64,000 nt of DNA from assembly GCA_948567375.1 (NCBI GenBank), contig OX419759.1:51375493-51439492 (forward strand), read 5' to 3'. This DNA comes from Lunularia cruciata (taxonomy: Eukaryota > Streptophyta > Marchantiopsida > Lunulariales > Lunulariaceae). The position numbers and the translations under genes are program-made. Shown one piece after another: positions 32,454 to 43,855 of the stretch. Under the pieces are notes generated by a model. The model did no database searches and had not been told where the DNA came from. It saw only the letters and a list, made by a program, of their open reading frames with translations. How positions within the stretch are numbered: position 1 is the stretch's first letter; the number at the start of each line of letters is the position of its first letter.

Positions 32454-32479
32454 CCTTTGGAGGACAGAGTGTAGCTACC

Positions 32480-33057
32480 CATGATGCCATCAAGGATATA
32501 ATGTTTGATATGGCACAAGAAAGTGGATACCTTGCTTGCAAAGGACACTCATATTCTTTGCAAACAACACATATCAGAGCAGACTTATCAAGTATAAGTC
32601 GGATGATAGTGATTGATGTTGTGGTTATAGATCCTACATGTGATGTAATTTTGGAGAGAGTGATTACTCATCCTCTTGGATGGGTAGTGAGTGGAGCAAC
32701 AACACACAAGGTCTCCAAGTATATGGGTTTGCATCAAGGTCACCTCTTGGTTCCTCTAGCCTTGGAGTTATATGGAGCAACGGACATAACATTTAACACA
32801 TTTATCAAGGAGTGCACGAGAGCTCCGCATATCAAACGTCAAAGGGTACCAATCTCACTCTCTTACTTTGTAGTATACTTTAGACAACATGTGTCCATTA
32901 CTCTACATAGAGCATTGGCTGGTGCAATCCATGGGAGAGCAATCACATTAGATAATGATTCTTTGGATGTTCCAAGAATTTGTAAACATTACAACTTGCA
33001 TAGCTTGGATATCTTAGATGCAAGAAGGAAGATATCTCATATAGATACTATTGTGGC
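32480..33057 (+). pseudogene. C-terminal region of the RT element
   Basis: An open stretch of 186 residues (MFDMAQESGYLACKGHSYSL; DVVVIDPTCDVILERVITHP; FVVYFRQHVSITLHRALAGA). Similar wording (VVIADPT, and a C-terminal FYRQRVSVALQRAQA) is what I recall from the ends of the same RT protein family. The start codon at 32501 is internal, not a true start. It stops at the TAG at 33059, where the left end of the hAT-like element begins. Confidence 0.65.
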
Positions 33058-35524
33058 CTAGCCTAGGACTCCTAAGATATAGAAAATGCTGATTTTACCA
33101 ATTTAGCTTAAATTTGGCATCCAAAAATCTTCAAAATTAGCAACATATAAAAAGTGGCAAATTGCCTTGAATTTAATCAATTTTTGTGACATAAGTTGTA
33201 AAGTGTAAGTTGCTCATTCTATTGGGTCCAGTGCCATCATCAAACCCAATTGGAACAAGAATTCCCATCACAACATGGTATTGCTTGGCTTGAAAGATGC
33301 ACTCTAGCATTAGATGCATCATTGATTGCTAAAAGTCATCTTTTTCTCATTTCAGAATGCTAAAATTCAACTCAACGCTTGTTGTGGTAGCAAAAGCATT
33401 TGCCAATCCATCATAAAACATTCACAAATGCTCAAAGTATCCATTCAAATCATCCCATCCTATATTGAAGAACATTTTATGACCCTGCTTATCAATGATG
33501 AGCGTGGAGCTTGGTTCTCTCTTGTAAGCTTTGAAGAGTACATGTTGATAATGTTCAATGAGATTGATCTTCTCATCTTGGGCCAAAAATTTGCCACTTG
33601 ACTTTTGTATGGATCAAGAACCAAATCAATAAAATTGCATGATGTAATCTCAACAAGCTAGAATGGCATCACAAGGGGAGTGAGATCGAGCACAACCTTG
33701 TTATTTGAGTCACGCTCAGCTTGAATAGTCAATATACCTTGCACTAGTTTCAATCCAAAATGCACAATCTCCTTCAAGATCAACGTTTGATCAGCCACAT
33801 CCAAACCAAGAAACATATTGCGGGCCCATGATCCTTGGGTGCAAAGATGGCATAAGACATCCTCAATTTTTACCTACTAGTGATCCACAACAATGAATTT
33901 TGAAGCCTATATGACCTTGAATGCATCGTTAGTACTCACCAGTTCCATATTCATTATGCCCACTAAGTGGTTGCCTAGATTCTTGATATCTGATGTTTGC
34001 TGCAAGAGAATGATATTTGGAGATTGCAAGATTACCAAAGTGACATTGGCGAGTTTGAGTAATGGCCCAACCCCAACCATCATCAGCCACCACAAGTCAT
34101 CTAGTGCAAAAGCGGGTTCTGTCTCACCAATCCAAATCAACAATTGATGGTGATGTTTGAGCATCCAAGATAACATGTGCTCAAGATGAACCTATTGATT
34201 GGTATACTTACGGCATGTACTGCACATTTCCAATTGCAAGTTTTGTTGGTGGTACAAATGAACACTAAAATTGTGGGCGGTCTTATAGAACAATTTGTCA
34301 TCTAAGGAATGATTGGCATCCTTCACAACAAGATCAATGTCATGAGGTGCACACCAGATACACATGAGCTTGGTCTCAAACTCATGATCAATTTGTGTTA
34401 CTACACCAATGTGTCATAATCTAATCATGTTCTCGCCATTGATGTCAAAAGCAATAATCTTAGATCGCCAATGTGCATACAAAACATCCAAAATGCAATA
34501 GATGATGGCAACAATGTTCTCTACTATATGACAATTGTAAAAGGGCATTGCAATCAGGTGCAGATTCTCCAAAGAGCCATTGGGACAAACACGGATTTGG
34601 ATATCAATGTACGACACAAATTGATGTGTGAAGCTATCAACAGCAGGCACAAACAACCACACACAAAGAGAGCTCAAGATGTCTGAAATGCGTTGAAGAT
34701 TGATAACAACACACACACACACATACTGGCTGACAATGTGATCGTTGAGGCTCACCAGCTTTGCATTCCCAAATGCCTCTTTGTGCAGATCAATAACAGC
34801 AAACGTTTGATAAAATGAAAAATCAATTGAAGTATGATTGAGAGTGAGTTCAAACCGTTTCACATTTTTGATGGTGATACAATATGAGGTTGTGGTGTCC
34901 GGCACTTCCTTGAAAAGGGCCATGGATTTCTCTAGGGATAATGCATCCAAGTCATCGTCAGGATGAAAAAACAATTGTGCATTGATGTCTTCCACAATCT
35001 TTGAATCCACAATGAATTCGAGGATATCGCCACTCGTGCAGATGGAACATTCAGTTGAAAAAAATTTCATTGTTTAGAAAAAACTCCATTTTTTCTTCCT
35101 TGCTAGCTTTTTTGTATTTCTCCCATTTAACAAGGTGTTGAATGCTATTGTGTTTTTTGTAGTTTTCCTTGATGGAAAGGGCCAAGTAGTACTTGGTGTT
35201 CTCAGTCCACTAGCGTTTGGCCCGTGGCTGTTTTGCACGCTTGAAGCGAGCACAAAAGCGGCACAGCACTGAAGTGACCATGGACTTCGTGTCAAGACTG
35301 GTGGTTAGCAAGCCAAATTCAAGAGCGTGAGTGAACTAGAATGGTATTTTATGCAACATGGTATGTTGTCAGATACCATGTTTTACTTGACATGGTTTGT
35401 ACAATGACATGTCTTTGCAGCATTCCCGGACAAAATATTCACTTTTTCGGCATCCAGTAAACTTTATATTATCTAAATGTGGCATCTAAAAATAAAATGC
35501 CACATTTTAGGAGGCCTGACCTAG
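33058..35524 (-). mobile_element. hAT-like DNA transposon, decayed, with candidate terminal inverted repeats
   Basis: The transposase relic fills most of the interval. The ends CTAGCCTAGGACTCCTAA (33058-33075) and the reverse complement of 35507-35524 (CTAGGTCAGGCCTCCTAA) match at 14 of 18 positions and are candidate inverted repeats. No 8-bp target duplication was found, so the exact limits are uncertain. A second hairpin, AAATGTGGCAT and ATGCCACATTT, lies just inside the right end (35475-35507). Confidence 0.65.
33600..35281 (-). pseudogene. hAT-like transposase with N-terminal BED-type zinc finger
   Basis: From ATG at 35281 the minus strand reads MVTSVLCRFCARFKRAKQPR, a stop, then YYLALSIKENYKKH and HLVKWEKYKK. 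The C-x2-C and following H-x4-H are a BED-like zinc finger. 35070-34414 continues in another frame (218 aa, ending SKIIAFDINGENMIRL). The segment VCPNGSLENLHLIAMPFY followed by a block around ILDVLYAHWRSK resembles the catalytic region of the hAT-like proteins common in mosses and oomycetes. Further on, IWCAPHDIDLVVKD and LDDLWWLMMVGVGPLLKLAN are the typical WC-H-DLV and later blocks. Frameshifts and stops disable it. Confidence 0.72.
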
Positions 35525-36575
35525 CACCATTTTACCTCTTTTGTCCCTCTCTTGTATGGCTTGACGGGACCGTCCATCTTTCATGTGTTCTACGTGGTCG
35601 CCTTTCTCCTTTCTAAATCATCAAAACCTCCCTTAGTGCCAACAATTTAGACGAAGCGAGTTGGGGTTTATATAATCCGTACCTCTGGTGATGAGGTGGA
35701 TGTGGTGAAGTGGCAATAACCCGGCGTGTCAGTCAAGGAAATACCTGGTAATCGGGTTGGTAGGGCCTAGTTCCCAGTAGTGTTTCGTTGTACAGTTTAC
35801 CATCCTTTCCGTTTCTTAGTACAGTACTGTATTCGAACAACAGCCGTCGAAAGTCTTGTCGAGTCGGTACACGAATTCTCATCGATTAGCACGAGGTGTT
35901 CATAGGTGTGGTTGGCATCCGCACACGTACTGTTGTCGCGTTTTTCATCGTGTTTGTTGCCGCAAATTCGATACGTGAGATGCGATCTCCTTACTTCTGA
36001 TTAAGTATCGGTTTCGATTCGTTTGACATGATGGACTGATCAAATTCTCTGAAAGGTTATGGTTATGACAGTTGAAATTTCTTCATCATGTTTTGAGTTC
36101 TGGAATTCGATATCCTCATTTCTGATTTTTATCTTTGTTTGCATTCCCATCGATGTGATATACTTCGTTACTCTGAGATTCAATATCCACGTAATTTCTA
36201 TTGTGAACTTCGTTTTCAGTTCCATTGATATGGAAAACTGAAAGGTACATGGTCGTGAGAGTTTTGTTGCTATTCGTTTTAAACCTTTTCTTTTAAAAAT
36301 TGGAAAGTCTGGTTTTGAGAATTTTGTTGATGCTATCACTGATCTGGCTTCTGAGGTATAATATCCACCTGCTCGATTGTAACTTTCATGTAGTGCACTG
36401 AAAACACTTGTGTTGCTGCTCGTTCTCTACCTGTTTGTGGTAAAATTGGGCTGACATTGTTGAATTTTAGCGTCGATTGTGGTTCATCTTACCTTACCCT
36501 GACTCGGAAATTGCGTCTGTTGTATTGAACTGCAGGTTGGCAGGCTCTTTGCCAATAAGGACAAGGTGGTGAGGG
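35525..36575 (+). promoter_or_regulatory. Upstream region and leader of the steroid reductase gene, TATA-like box at 35668-35675
   Basis: A TATA-like TTTATATAAT lies at about 35668-35677, 0.9 kb before the start codon. The sequence AACTGCAG before GTTGGCAGG at about 36535 looks like a 3' splice site, so the leader probably contains an intron ending there. Short open frames in the region lack motifs. Confidence 0.45.
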
Positions 36576-37352
36576 ATGCCAACTTTTGAAATTCACGATG
36601 AGGCATGGTACCCTTGGATACTGGGAGGGCTGTTCGCTCTGTCAGTTGTTACTTACTGGCTTTGTGATCTTATAACCGCTCCATACGGTCGTCATGTCAA
36701 GCGAGGATGGGGCCCAGCTTTTGGAGTTCGGGAATCGTGGATAGTCATGGAAAGTCCAGCTCTATGGGCAATGGTTTTGTTCTACTCCATGGGTGAACAA
36801 AAACTCGGTCGTGTACCATTGATTCTCTTGAGGTTACACCAGGTTCATTATTTCAATAGGGTTTTGATTTATCCCATTCGCATGAAGGTCAGAGGCAAAG
36901 CTATGCCCCTGATTGTGGCTGCTTGTGCTTTTGCTTTTAATATTCTCAACAGTTATGTCCAGGCACGGTGGCTGTCCAACTACGGCACTTATCCTGACTC
37001 ATGGCTAACGAGTCCCCAATTTATCTTTGGAGCCATTCTGTTTTTATCAGGATTTATTGGGAATTTTTGGAGTGATTCTATTCTCCTCAATCTGAGGAAA
37101 GATGAGGATGACAGGAGCTACAAGATACCACAGGGAGGTTTATTCAAGTTCAGCACATCTCCTAATTATTTCTCAGAGATGGTGGAATGGCTAGGATGGG
37201 CTATTATGACATGGTCTCCGGCTGGGCTTGCTTTCTTTATATACACACTAGCAAATCTGGTTCCAAGAGCTGTAAGCAATCATCAGTGGTATTTGAGCAA
37301 GTTCAACGACTATCCGAAGGATCGAAGAGTTCTTGTGCCGTTCATTTTCTGA
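36576..37352 (+). CDS. Steroid 5-alpha-reductase, DET2-like, 258 aa
   Basis: An intron-less frame of 258 residues, the normal length of the family (DET2 and SRD5A1 are near 260). The enzyme reduces the delta-4 double bond of 3-oxo steroids with NADPH. In plants the homologue DET2 acts in brassinosteroid synthesis, in the endoplasmic reticulum membrane. Several hydrophobic segments are visible (about 14-30, 62-72, 110-125, 150-165, 205-230). Residues matching the catalytic ones known from SRD5A2 are present: Glu59 in VMESPALW, Tyr92 in HYFNRV, and Asn197/Tyr198/Glu201 in TSPNYFSEMVEWLGWA. The C-terminus HQWYLSKFNDYPKDRRVLVP and FIF is typical. The start at 36576 is the first ATG of the frame. 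Whether this plant makes brassinosteroids cannot be told from here. Confidence 0.95.
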   Translation: MPTFEIHDEAWYPWILGGLFALSVVTYWLCDLITAPYGRHVKRGWGPAFGVRESWIVMESPALWAMVLFYSMGEQKLGRVPLILLRLHQVHYFNRVLIYPIRMKVRGKAMPLIVAACAFAFNILNSYVQARWLSNYGTYPDSWLTSPQFIFGAILFLSGFIGNFWSDSILLNLRKDEDDRSYKIPQGGLFKFSTSPNYFSEMVEWLGWAIMTWSPAGLAFFIYTLANLVPRAVSNHQWYLSKFNDYPKDRRVLVPFIF

Positions 37353-40300
37353 TAGTTCTATGAGTCCTTGATTGCATTTTCCGTGCTTTCGTAACCTTAA
37401 GTCGTGTAATCCTTTTCTCTGGAGATGGGAAGAAGTAGTGGATTCTGAGGGCTTGTTGCCTAACAGATCAGTCTATTTTAGAGATCATAGCAATCAGATA
37501 AGGACTCGTATATTGTATTTGTACACGCAAATATCTTCTGGAGGCTTATGAGTGCATCATTCTGGCTCAGTTTTCTTCCTCTTGTCTTCCATTGCAAGTT
37601 CAAACCGAAAGTGACAGTTTTTGAGAGGTAACTTTGGTCTACACTTAGAGTTCAGCCCTCAGATCATGATCGTATCATGGAGATACTTTGATTGTGGTGT
37701 GCACGATTGTGGATATTTGTTCAGATCGTGCTTGCCTCCTCTTTGAAGTAGCTCAGGTCCTCCAGTACCATGCTTGGCTCGAAGTGAATGATGCACAGCA
37801 GCTGGCGTCGTGAATGCGGATCTGCTTGCAATCATATGAGATCACGAGCGAGACAAGTAAGCTCTCTCTACGATGGAAGTGAAGGCCAGTGACTAAATTG
37901 CTCTTGGAGTATGCAACTTGTAAATGAACACTTTCTTGTATTGACAACAGACCCAATGCAGTGATCTGAATGCAGGAAAGATTGAGTCATGCCTTTCGTC
38001 GGCCGAATCTGGACTAGTTGGAGTTTAGGAAGTACGCACGACAGATCAAGGGCTGTTTGAAACGCTCTCATAATCTATCTTTTCTGGACATCACTTGGTT
38101 ATGTCTGGACTTGTTGCAGTGTATTCCCATGGGTTTTGTGCGTACTATCAGAGCTATAACACAGACGGCCTTGGTCTCCTCCCATGGTCCCGTTCTATTC
38201 GTAAGTCTACCTCAACACATCCAGGTTTTGTATCCGAAATGGAGCTCAACTTTATTAGCAATCGACAGAGATCTTGGCCCCACTATTACTGTTATTACCA
38301 AAATACGTTTGAAATCTCTTTTCTATCCCCCACATTGTTTCTCTGGGTCACAACGGGGTTTCTCCAATGCTTTCCTTTTGTGTACTGCACTTGTCAAGGA
38401 GGCCTTGTATGAATAGCAGCTGTCAGTCTCTTTGGCAACTAAGTGAGACTGAGACCTTGTCGCTCAGATGCCGGACTATATCAGTTTGCATTTCTAAATC
38501 TGTGTTTCCCGGAGGACTTTGGCGATTTGAAGAACCCTTGCAATTCGTTGAGGCAACATATACAACAGGTCTTTTTAAAATCTGAGAGATAACCCACGCA
38601 AGAAACGTATATGGGATTGGTTTTGAAACTGTTTATTCAAGTATGTCCGTCGGGCTTTGAAAGACTACTCACGTAGGGGTCGAGGGTCTCGATCTTAATC
38701 AACTACTCCACTATCTGCAATCAACTTTCAGAGTCTGCAACTACCACAACAACCGTGCTCCACTGCCGAAATCTTTGGTTGACAAAACTGCAGGTTTCAG
38801 GTGGTAGATCAACTGCAAAGCAAATTCCCACCTCAGCCATCTCCGCATAACACCATCCAGAGTGAGGCGCAGTACCAGGCGAAAGACCAAAACAGGATGC
38901 ACAGTCAGAGTAAGCCCCGTTCTGTTGACACGCCTCCGAGGGGGTGTCTGAGTACATTTCTGTGCTGTAGCGACCCAGTCCGAGGTCCGGGGTGCGGCTC
39001 AGCGATAGCCTCTCTCAGGCGTTCCCCATGCCTGCGAAGGTCGACCTTTCCGGGGTGGCACTCTCTGCCCTCGCACGACGACGCATGCCGCTCGGGGATT
39101 TTGCTCTCGGCTACGGCTGCCCGCCCGCCGAAGCACTCTTTCTCCGTGCAGATGAATTGGATAACCACAAACTGACCATAATAACTCAACTTCACTTGCT
39201 TTTTGACTTATAGCTTTAAGACTGGGGCACAAGTCCAAGTGTCTTACTCACAAGCAAGACCTTCGACTCAAGAAGGATGTCAAACATTCGATTGAAAACA
39301 TTGGAGTTTGTCAGTTTTCTGCCCTTCACAAGTACAGAGATCGAGAGCTCGTTTCCTTCACTTCTACTACTCCCTGACCTCAACAGGGATTCAAAGATAG
39401 AGAGCTTCTATACTCCACTGCATGAATGCACTACGTAGTCATAGTTTAGCAATCGGCGATCCAACGACACAGGACGCAGCCCCAATGGTAATCTGTACGA
39501 CGATTTGGATACTGCGTTCAGGACAGCGAAGAGATTATCATGTAAGAGGACCAGAGTCCTTTTCGCCTTCTGTAGACTCAACCTTCCTGGCCTCCAAAGA
39601 GTGTCATCACGGCATTCAACAATTTTCCCTCTCCTTCTTTCTTCACTTGGTTCAATCTAGGGTGTCCAGAAAAGGACGCTGAGAATGTGAGAATCCAGTG
39701 AAGGATTTGTGTGGGGGTAAGGAATCTATGACGTGCATGAGCAGAATAGTTGCGCAAAATTAAGAATCCTAGATAGTAATTATGAAATGAACGTGAGATT
39801 GAGGCAATGTCTGAACAGTAACTACAGGTCTGCATAAAATCTGAGTGAAATCCCCGTCTGTAGCATGTCCCTTAAACAGAATGACCCAAAGTACAAGTGA
39901 AGTGCGTGAAGATTCCTTGTTACAAAATTGGAAAACTCGTCTTTTGATGATGAAGGTGACACCCTAAAGACCATAGCTCTCAACGCTCACATAACTTCAA
40001 GTCACGCAAACTTTCACCTGATATGTGACCGGCGAAAGTCGCACCATCAAACATTTGCTTCCAAGATTCACCAACTATACCCCACAGTATGTGCAATCTC
40101 GGTCCAATGTAAAGCAGCGGAGATACCCTAGAGTATTCGAGAAATTAAGAAATGCACGACCATTCCTTCTGTGCTTCGAGAAATAACTTTTTTCGTACGT
40201 GTATTTCGTGTTAACTGTGGAGCTTTTTTAATTAGTCACATTTGCACTGACTTTGCATCAGGACTCAGCTCAGTGTATTCGAATATAGTTTGCAAATTCG

Positions 40301-40373
40301 GAGGCCCTACTGCCTGAATCAAAGCAGCAAACTAGCCTATAGACAAGGTTTTCCTACACAGGCAATTAAATTT
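37353..40373. other. Intergenic region between the reductase and PSRP5 genes
   Basis: The first several hundred bases are the presumed 3' untranslated region of the reductase gene. Open frames at 38018-38416, 38801-39175 and 39422-39682 have no recognisable domain. A GC-rich island lies at about 38925-39150 (listed separately). Otherwise I see nothing. Confidence 0.45.
38925..39150. other. GC- and CpG-rich island of unknown origin
   Basis: This stretch is visibly richer in GC and CpG than anything around it (for example CGCCTCCGAGGGGGTG and GCACGACGACGCATGCCGCT). Open frames cross it on both strands (38801-39175, 38992-39213 plus; 38905-39195, 38999-39238 minus), none with a motif I know. 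It could be a transposon LTR remnant (it contains a TGTAGCGACC start), a promoter island or transferred DNA. Confidence 0.5.
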
Positions 40374-41036
40374 CTAAACATTCTTGGTCTTGTTGACCTT
40401 TGCTGGTGGCCAGCGTCCCTTCTTCCTAAGGTGACGCTTACGCACCAACCTTTTCCTTCTTAGCTCTTCCTTCTTAGCTTTCTTTTTGAGGAGCTCGGAC
40501 TGCGACAGAAGAGGCAGTGCAGGGGCTGCCGCGGGGGCAACATCAGCGGCCTCATCAGCAGCGGCCTTCACAACGACATTACGCCTCTCTTGGACGACAG
40601 CCCTCACTGGTGCTGCTATTCTCAGTCTAGCACCTGCACGGCGAAGATTAGCAACATCAGCAATGAGTCCATACTATGAATTAATATCGTATCTTCTGTC
40701 CTCAGGCAGTATCGGCAGCTAGGATCACGTTCCCGAACCTTCGTAACCGCGTTGCAGCTCTCTGAAATGACAATTCCAGCTGATTGATAGCGAACGAGTG
40801 ACTTCAATTTCGATTCAGAAATTGCGGTGTTACCACCTCTCTCTAATGTCACAGCCTAACTTAGGGAATTCAATTCTGGGTTGGAACAGAATGTGAGAGA
40901 AGAGCGAGAACGAAGTACCTGCGAGTCGGAGTCCCGGGCGCGACGAAGAGGAAGATGAGACGAGGGACGAAGAACCGAGAGTGGAGATTGTGAGAGGGGA
41001 GAGAGAGCAGGAGAGAGCGCACGACGCCATGGCCAT
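40374..41036 (-). CDS. PSRP5: Plastid-specific 50S ribosomal protein 5 (bL37c), 125 aa, two exons
   Basis: Exon 1 is 41036-40919 (39 codons plus one base) and ends CTCGCAG before GTACTTCG. Exon 2 is 40633-40374, after a GTGCAG acceptor. Joined, they give 125 residues. Residues 1-40 (MAMASCALSCSLSPLT and a Ser run) look like a chloroplast transit peptide. The middle is Ala-rich and acidic (EAADVAPAAAPALPLLSQ). The C-terminus is very basic, with RRKRLVRKRHLRKKGRWPPA and a final KTKNV, the signature of PSRP5, a small subunit protein of the chloroplast 50S ribosome. It is nuclear-encoded and imported. Splice sites were chosen by frame and GT-AG rule. A 285-base intron separates the exons. Confidence 0.88.
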
Positions 41037-43855
41037 TTCTCCCGGTGTTCCTTCTTTCCTTCGCTTGTTCCTCCGAGGACTACGAAGACACTAAGGAGAT
41101 GAGAAGAACATCCTCGCCGGTATGAAGCGAACCTCTTGCGGATAAACTGCCTCATGCGCTTAAGCGGGCAAAGCGCTACGTGGTGGATCTCCCATCAACT
41201 GCACCACCGATCTCCTCTGTACATAAACTGCGTCGTGGTAGCAATCACCTTGTCTCTTTGAGGGCCCCTCGTAAATGGATAGGGCTTGGAGAATCGGTTA
41301 CTATTCCGACTGTGTAATGGATACCCTTCCACCCTGGTTGGTTAACCCAACCTGGAGTTCGAACCTGCGAATTTGAGCTTATAATAGCAGTATTGCTTAA
41401 TGACATTAGTGTAATATTTTAGCTGTTTTTCTGTTTATTGAACTCATCCATCTGACAATTCAATTGCAGTATCCGGTAGAATAAAGATACTACATGTTAC
41501 GTAGGAAAATAATCCGCAGTGTTAAGAGCAGTAGAAAACTTTTTCCTTATATAGAACGTATAAATATTTTATCTTTGGTCATTATCCTTGGATTTTGGCT
41601 TTCCTTAGAAAGTATTTTATCCTCGGTGTTTAGTGTTCATATTCGTTCTATCAATTTATAAGCTATAATCCTTAATTGGATTATAATTTCATTTTATTAA
41701 TCCCACTTTTTATTTGGTCTTCCCATCCTTTTGCTCTCCTTTGCGCGCAGGTCCACCTTTTCGACAAATACAGTAATTCTCAATATAGATTAAAAACTAG
41801 ATCGATTCAAATACACTTTTCCATTTGTGCTCTTTACGTCCTTTAAGTCTAAACTTTCTACTTTTTTCAAGCCAGTACAAATAGATTTACTACTGTACAT
41901 AGGATTGTGTATGAAGATAATGTACTTAATAGTCTTATGGTGTTCAAGGTAAGCATTCACATATCATTATAATGATTTTTTTATTATATCAAAATAAAGT
42001 CATTATAATAGAACTGGTATGTATAGCATTTCCAATCTACCATAATTTTATAATTTAAAAAAAATATAAATATAAACATAAATAAATGATCTCAGTTTAT
42101 TTCTATTTATACAATAACATATGAACTAAAAAAGTTGGAGCGTAGAACAATATACTATCAAGGCTCTTCAGTAATTCAGTTGCAACTTCTATATTTCCAC
42201 CAGGAAAAAATGAACCAATTAATCTGGTATACTTTGACCGCCTTCCAGTACAGGTTTGCACTGGTAAAGGTAACAACTTGTATCTGCCTATATCCTCATG
42301 GTTTAAACTTTGTATCATAAATTGCGCATGATTTTTCTTCTGTAGATAATGATAGATACTTTACTTCTCAAAGAGGAAATTATGAGCATAAAATACGACC
42401 GAGATCCGGTAAGTCTTTGCCGAGTACACATTAGTATAATTATCCGTAGAATGGATTTGTTAGTACCTTTGTTCCTTTATAATTGTATATCTGTTATATG
42501 GATTTATTGCAGCTCTACTAAGTATTCGTTGACTATTATTATATGTATACAAAACGAATTTATATGTTCACAGACTACATTTACTACTACAACTTATTAT
42601 ATGGATCTATTCTAACTCCTCCCAGATAGAAAGGCAGGATATCCACTTGGACTAGCAGTCCTAGTGTTTCATTTCTAGACACCACTGGCAGACATATCTA
42701 GTCTACTATTCGCAACAAGGATAGATTACTCTGCAATTAGAACGTTTGGTGAAAATGGATAGATTAGTTTTCGATGAGTGATTCTTGTCGTGAAAGATGA
42801 TAATAACATCTGAAAATAGTGTTCCTTCGAAAATGCTTTACTCCATTGGACTTACCGAAATTGTCTCACTAACTAAGCAAGTCCTTCGACGTGTTTGTTG
42901 TAACGGTGTAAGAGACCCAAGTTAACCTTCTACGAAGAAAGAACAACGCAAAAAGAAAAAAGAAAAAATTGCTAGCAACACTGAAGGAGATGAGATCACA
43001 AAAATCATAAGAGAACTGAAGACACGAGATTTCAAGGAGAGCTGGAAAAATGCACATTCGGATATGATTATTGGGAGATATTAGTTCCTCCCTGATCAGC
43101 CATTCACCAAATGAAAGCGCAGACACATCCATAAGCACGAAAACACTGCACCCTTACAACATCTAGGTGGTTGGCTGGCTGGCTGGCTGGCTGGATTGGA
43201 CCGCCAGTAGTCCTAATATGGTGCTTGTGTAAGTAACTCAAGTGCAGGGATCTAGGTTATACATCATCTTCAAAAGTAAACACTAGCGAATAATTCTCAC
43301 ATCGACAATTCTATGATTGGTTTGTATCTTCTTTGAACTTAACTTACACAACTCACCTGTATGTTTCGCCCATCTCAAAAGTCGTAAAGGGCAAGGCTCA
43401 TCACTATAACTTAGCATAGCTGCCCAAATGCAACGGGTGAACAATGGACCTAAGAGAGAGAACTTGAGTTCCAGTACTGTATCTACTTAGATACGGTACT
43501 TTTGATAAAGTAAAGTTCCATTTTAGCTAAAACTTTCCATTCCCCATCGTCCTAATTGGCTACTTCAGCAGGTTGGACACTCAACTAACTTCAGTGTAGC
43601 GACTCCTACATGTATCAAAACTTAGATGATGTTGCAACCCTGGATAGCCAGAATCATCCAGCATCGTCTTCCCCTCGCTTGCGAGCTTCTCTGAGCATGC
43701 TCCAGTGCAAGGGTGGAAAAGTAAAATGCAATTTGTCGAAATATAACTTTGCCTTAGGGGACCAGCAACAAATGTTCAAAAATATTTCCGCAAGTTCAGA
43801 TGGTACCTCACAACTTGACATGTCAGAAGAATGGAGGAGTCCAAGCTCGGCATAA
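41037..43855. other. Intergenic region between PSRP5 and the DGS1-like gene
   Basis: 41037-41160 is the PSRP5 promoter/leader side. 41400-42650 is AT-rich without motifs. A GGCT simple repeat lies at 43171-43194. The open frame 43610-43855 (plus, 81 aa) lies over the 3' untranslated region of the minus-strand gene and has no recognisable motif. Confidence 0.45.
43171..43194. repeat. GGCT simple repeat
   Basis: About six tandem copies of GGCT (read as TGGC or CTGG depending on phase) in intergenic DNA. Confidence 0.9.

Larger units (their letters stand above)
29704..33057 (+). mobile_element. Non-LTR-like reverse transcriptase element, decayed, split by a solo LTR-A
   Basis: Translated segments on the plus strand follow one protein in order: an upstream region (RRSQLELHVLGERFYHMIP near 29790), an RT domain (30360-30810), a post-RT region (30830-31330) and a C-terminal region (32480-33057). 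The last two are separated by the LTR-A insertion at 31718-32453. The RT type is one I associate with multicopy elements in seed-free plants and charophytes (GTRQGDPLGG wording). It lacks LTRs and gypsy domains. The left part may continue at 23550-24097, beyond element B. Confidence 0.75.

Noticed and set aside
34705-34724. CA dinucleotide repeat as a regulatory element.
   Set aside because: Short microsatellite inside the decayed transposase; no reason to assign a role.
38801-39238. Overlapping open frames on both strands in the GC-rich island.
   Set aside because: Long open frames are expected where stop codons are rare because of high GC; no motif in any of them.
41320-41390. Possible tRNA or tRNA-derived SINE: a perfect-looking B-box (GGTTCGAACTCC) on the minus strand.
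   Set aside because: The flanking bases cannot form a T-arm stem, and no A-box, acceptor stem or poly-A end was found.
43610-43855. Plus-strand open frame of 81 aa.
   Set aside because: It ends exactly beside the stop of the minus-strand DGS1-like gene, lies in its 3' untranslated region and has no recognisable domain.
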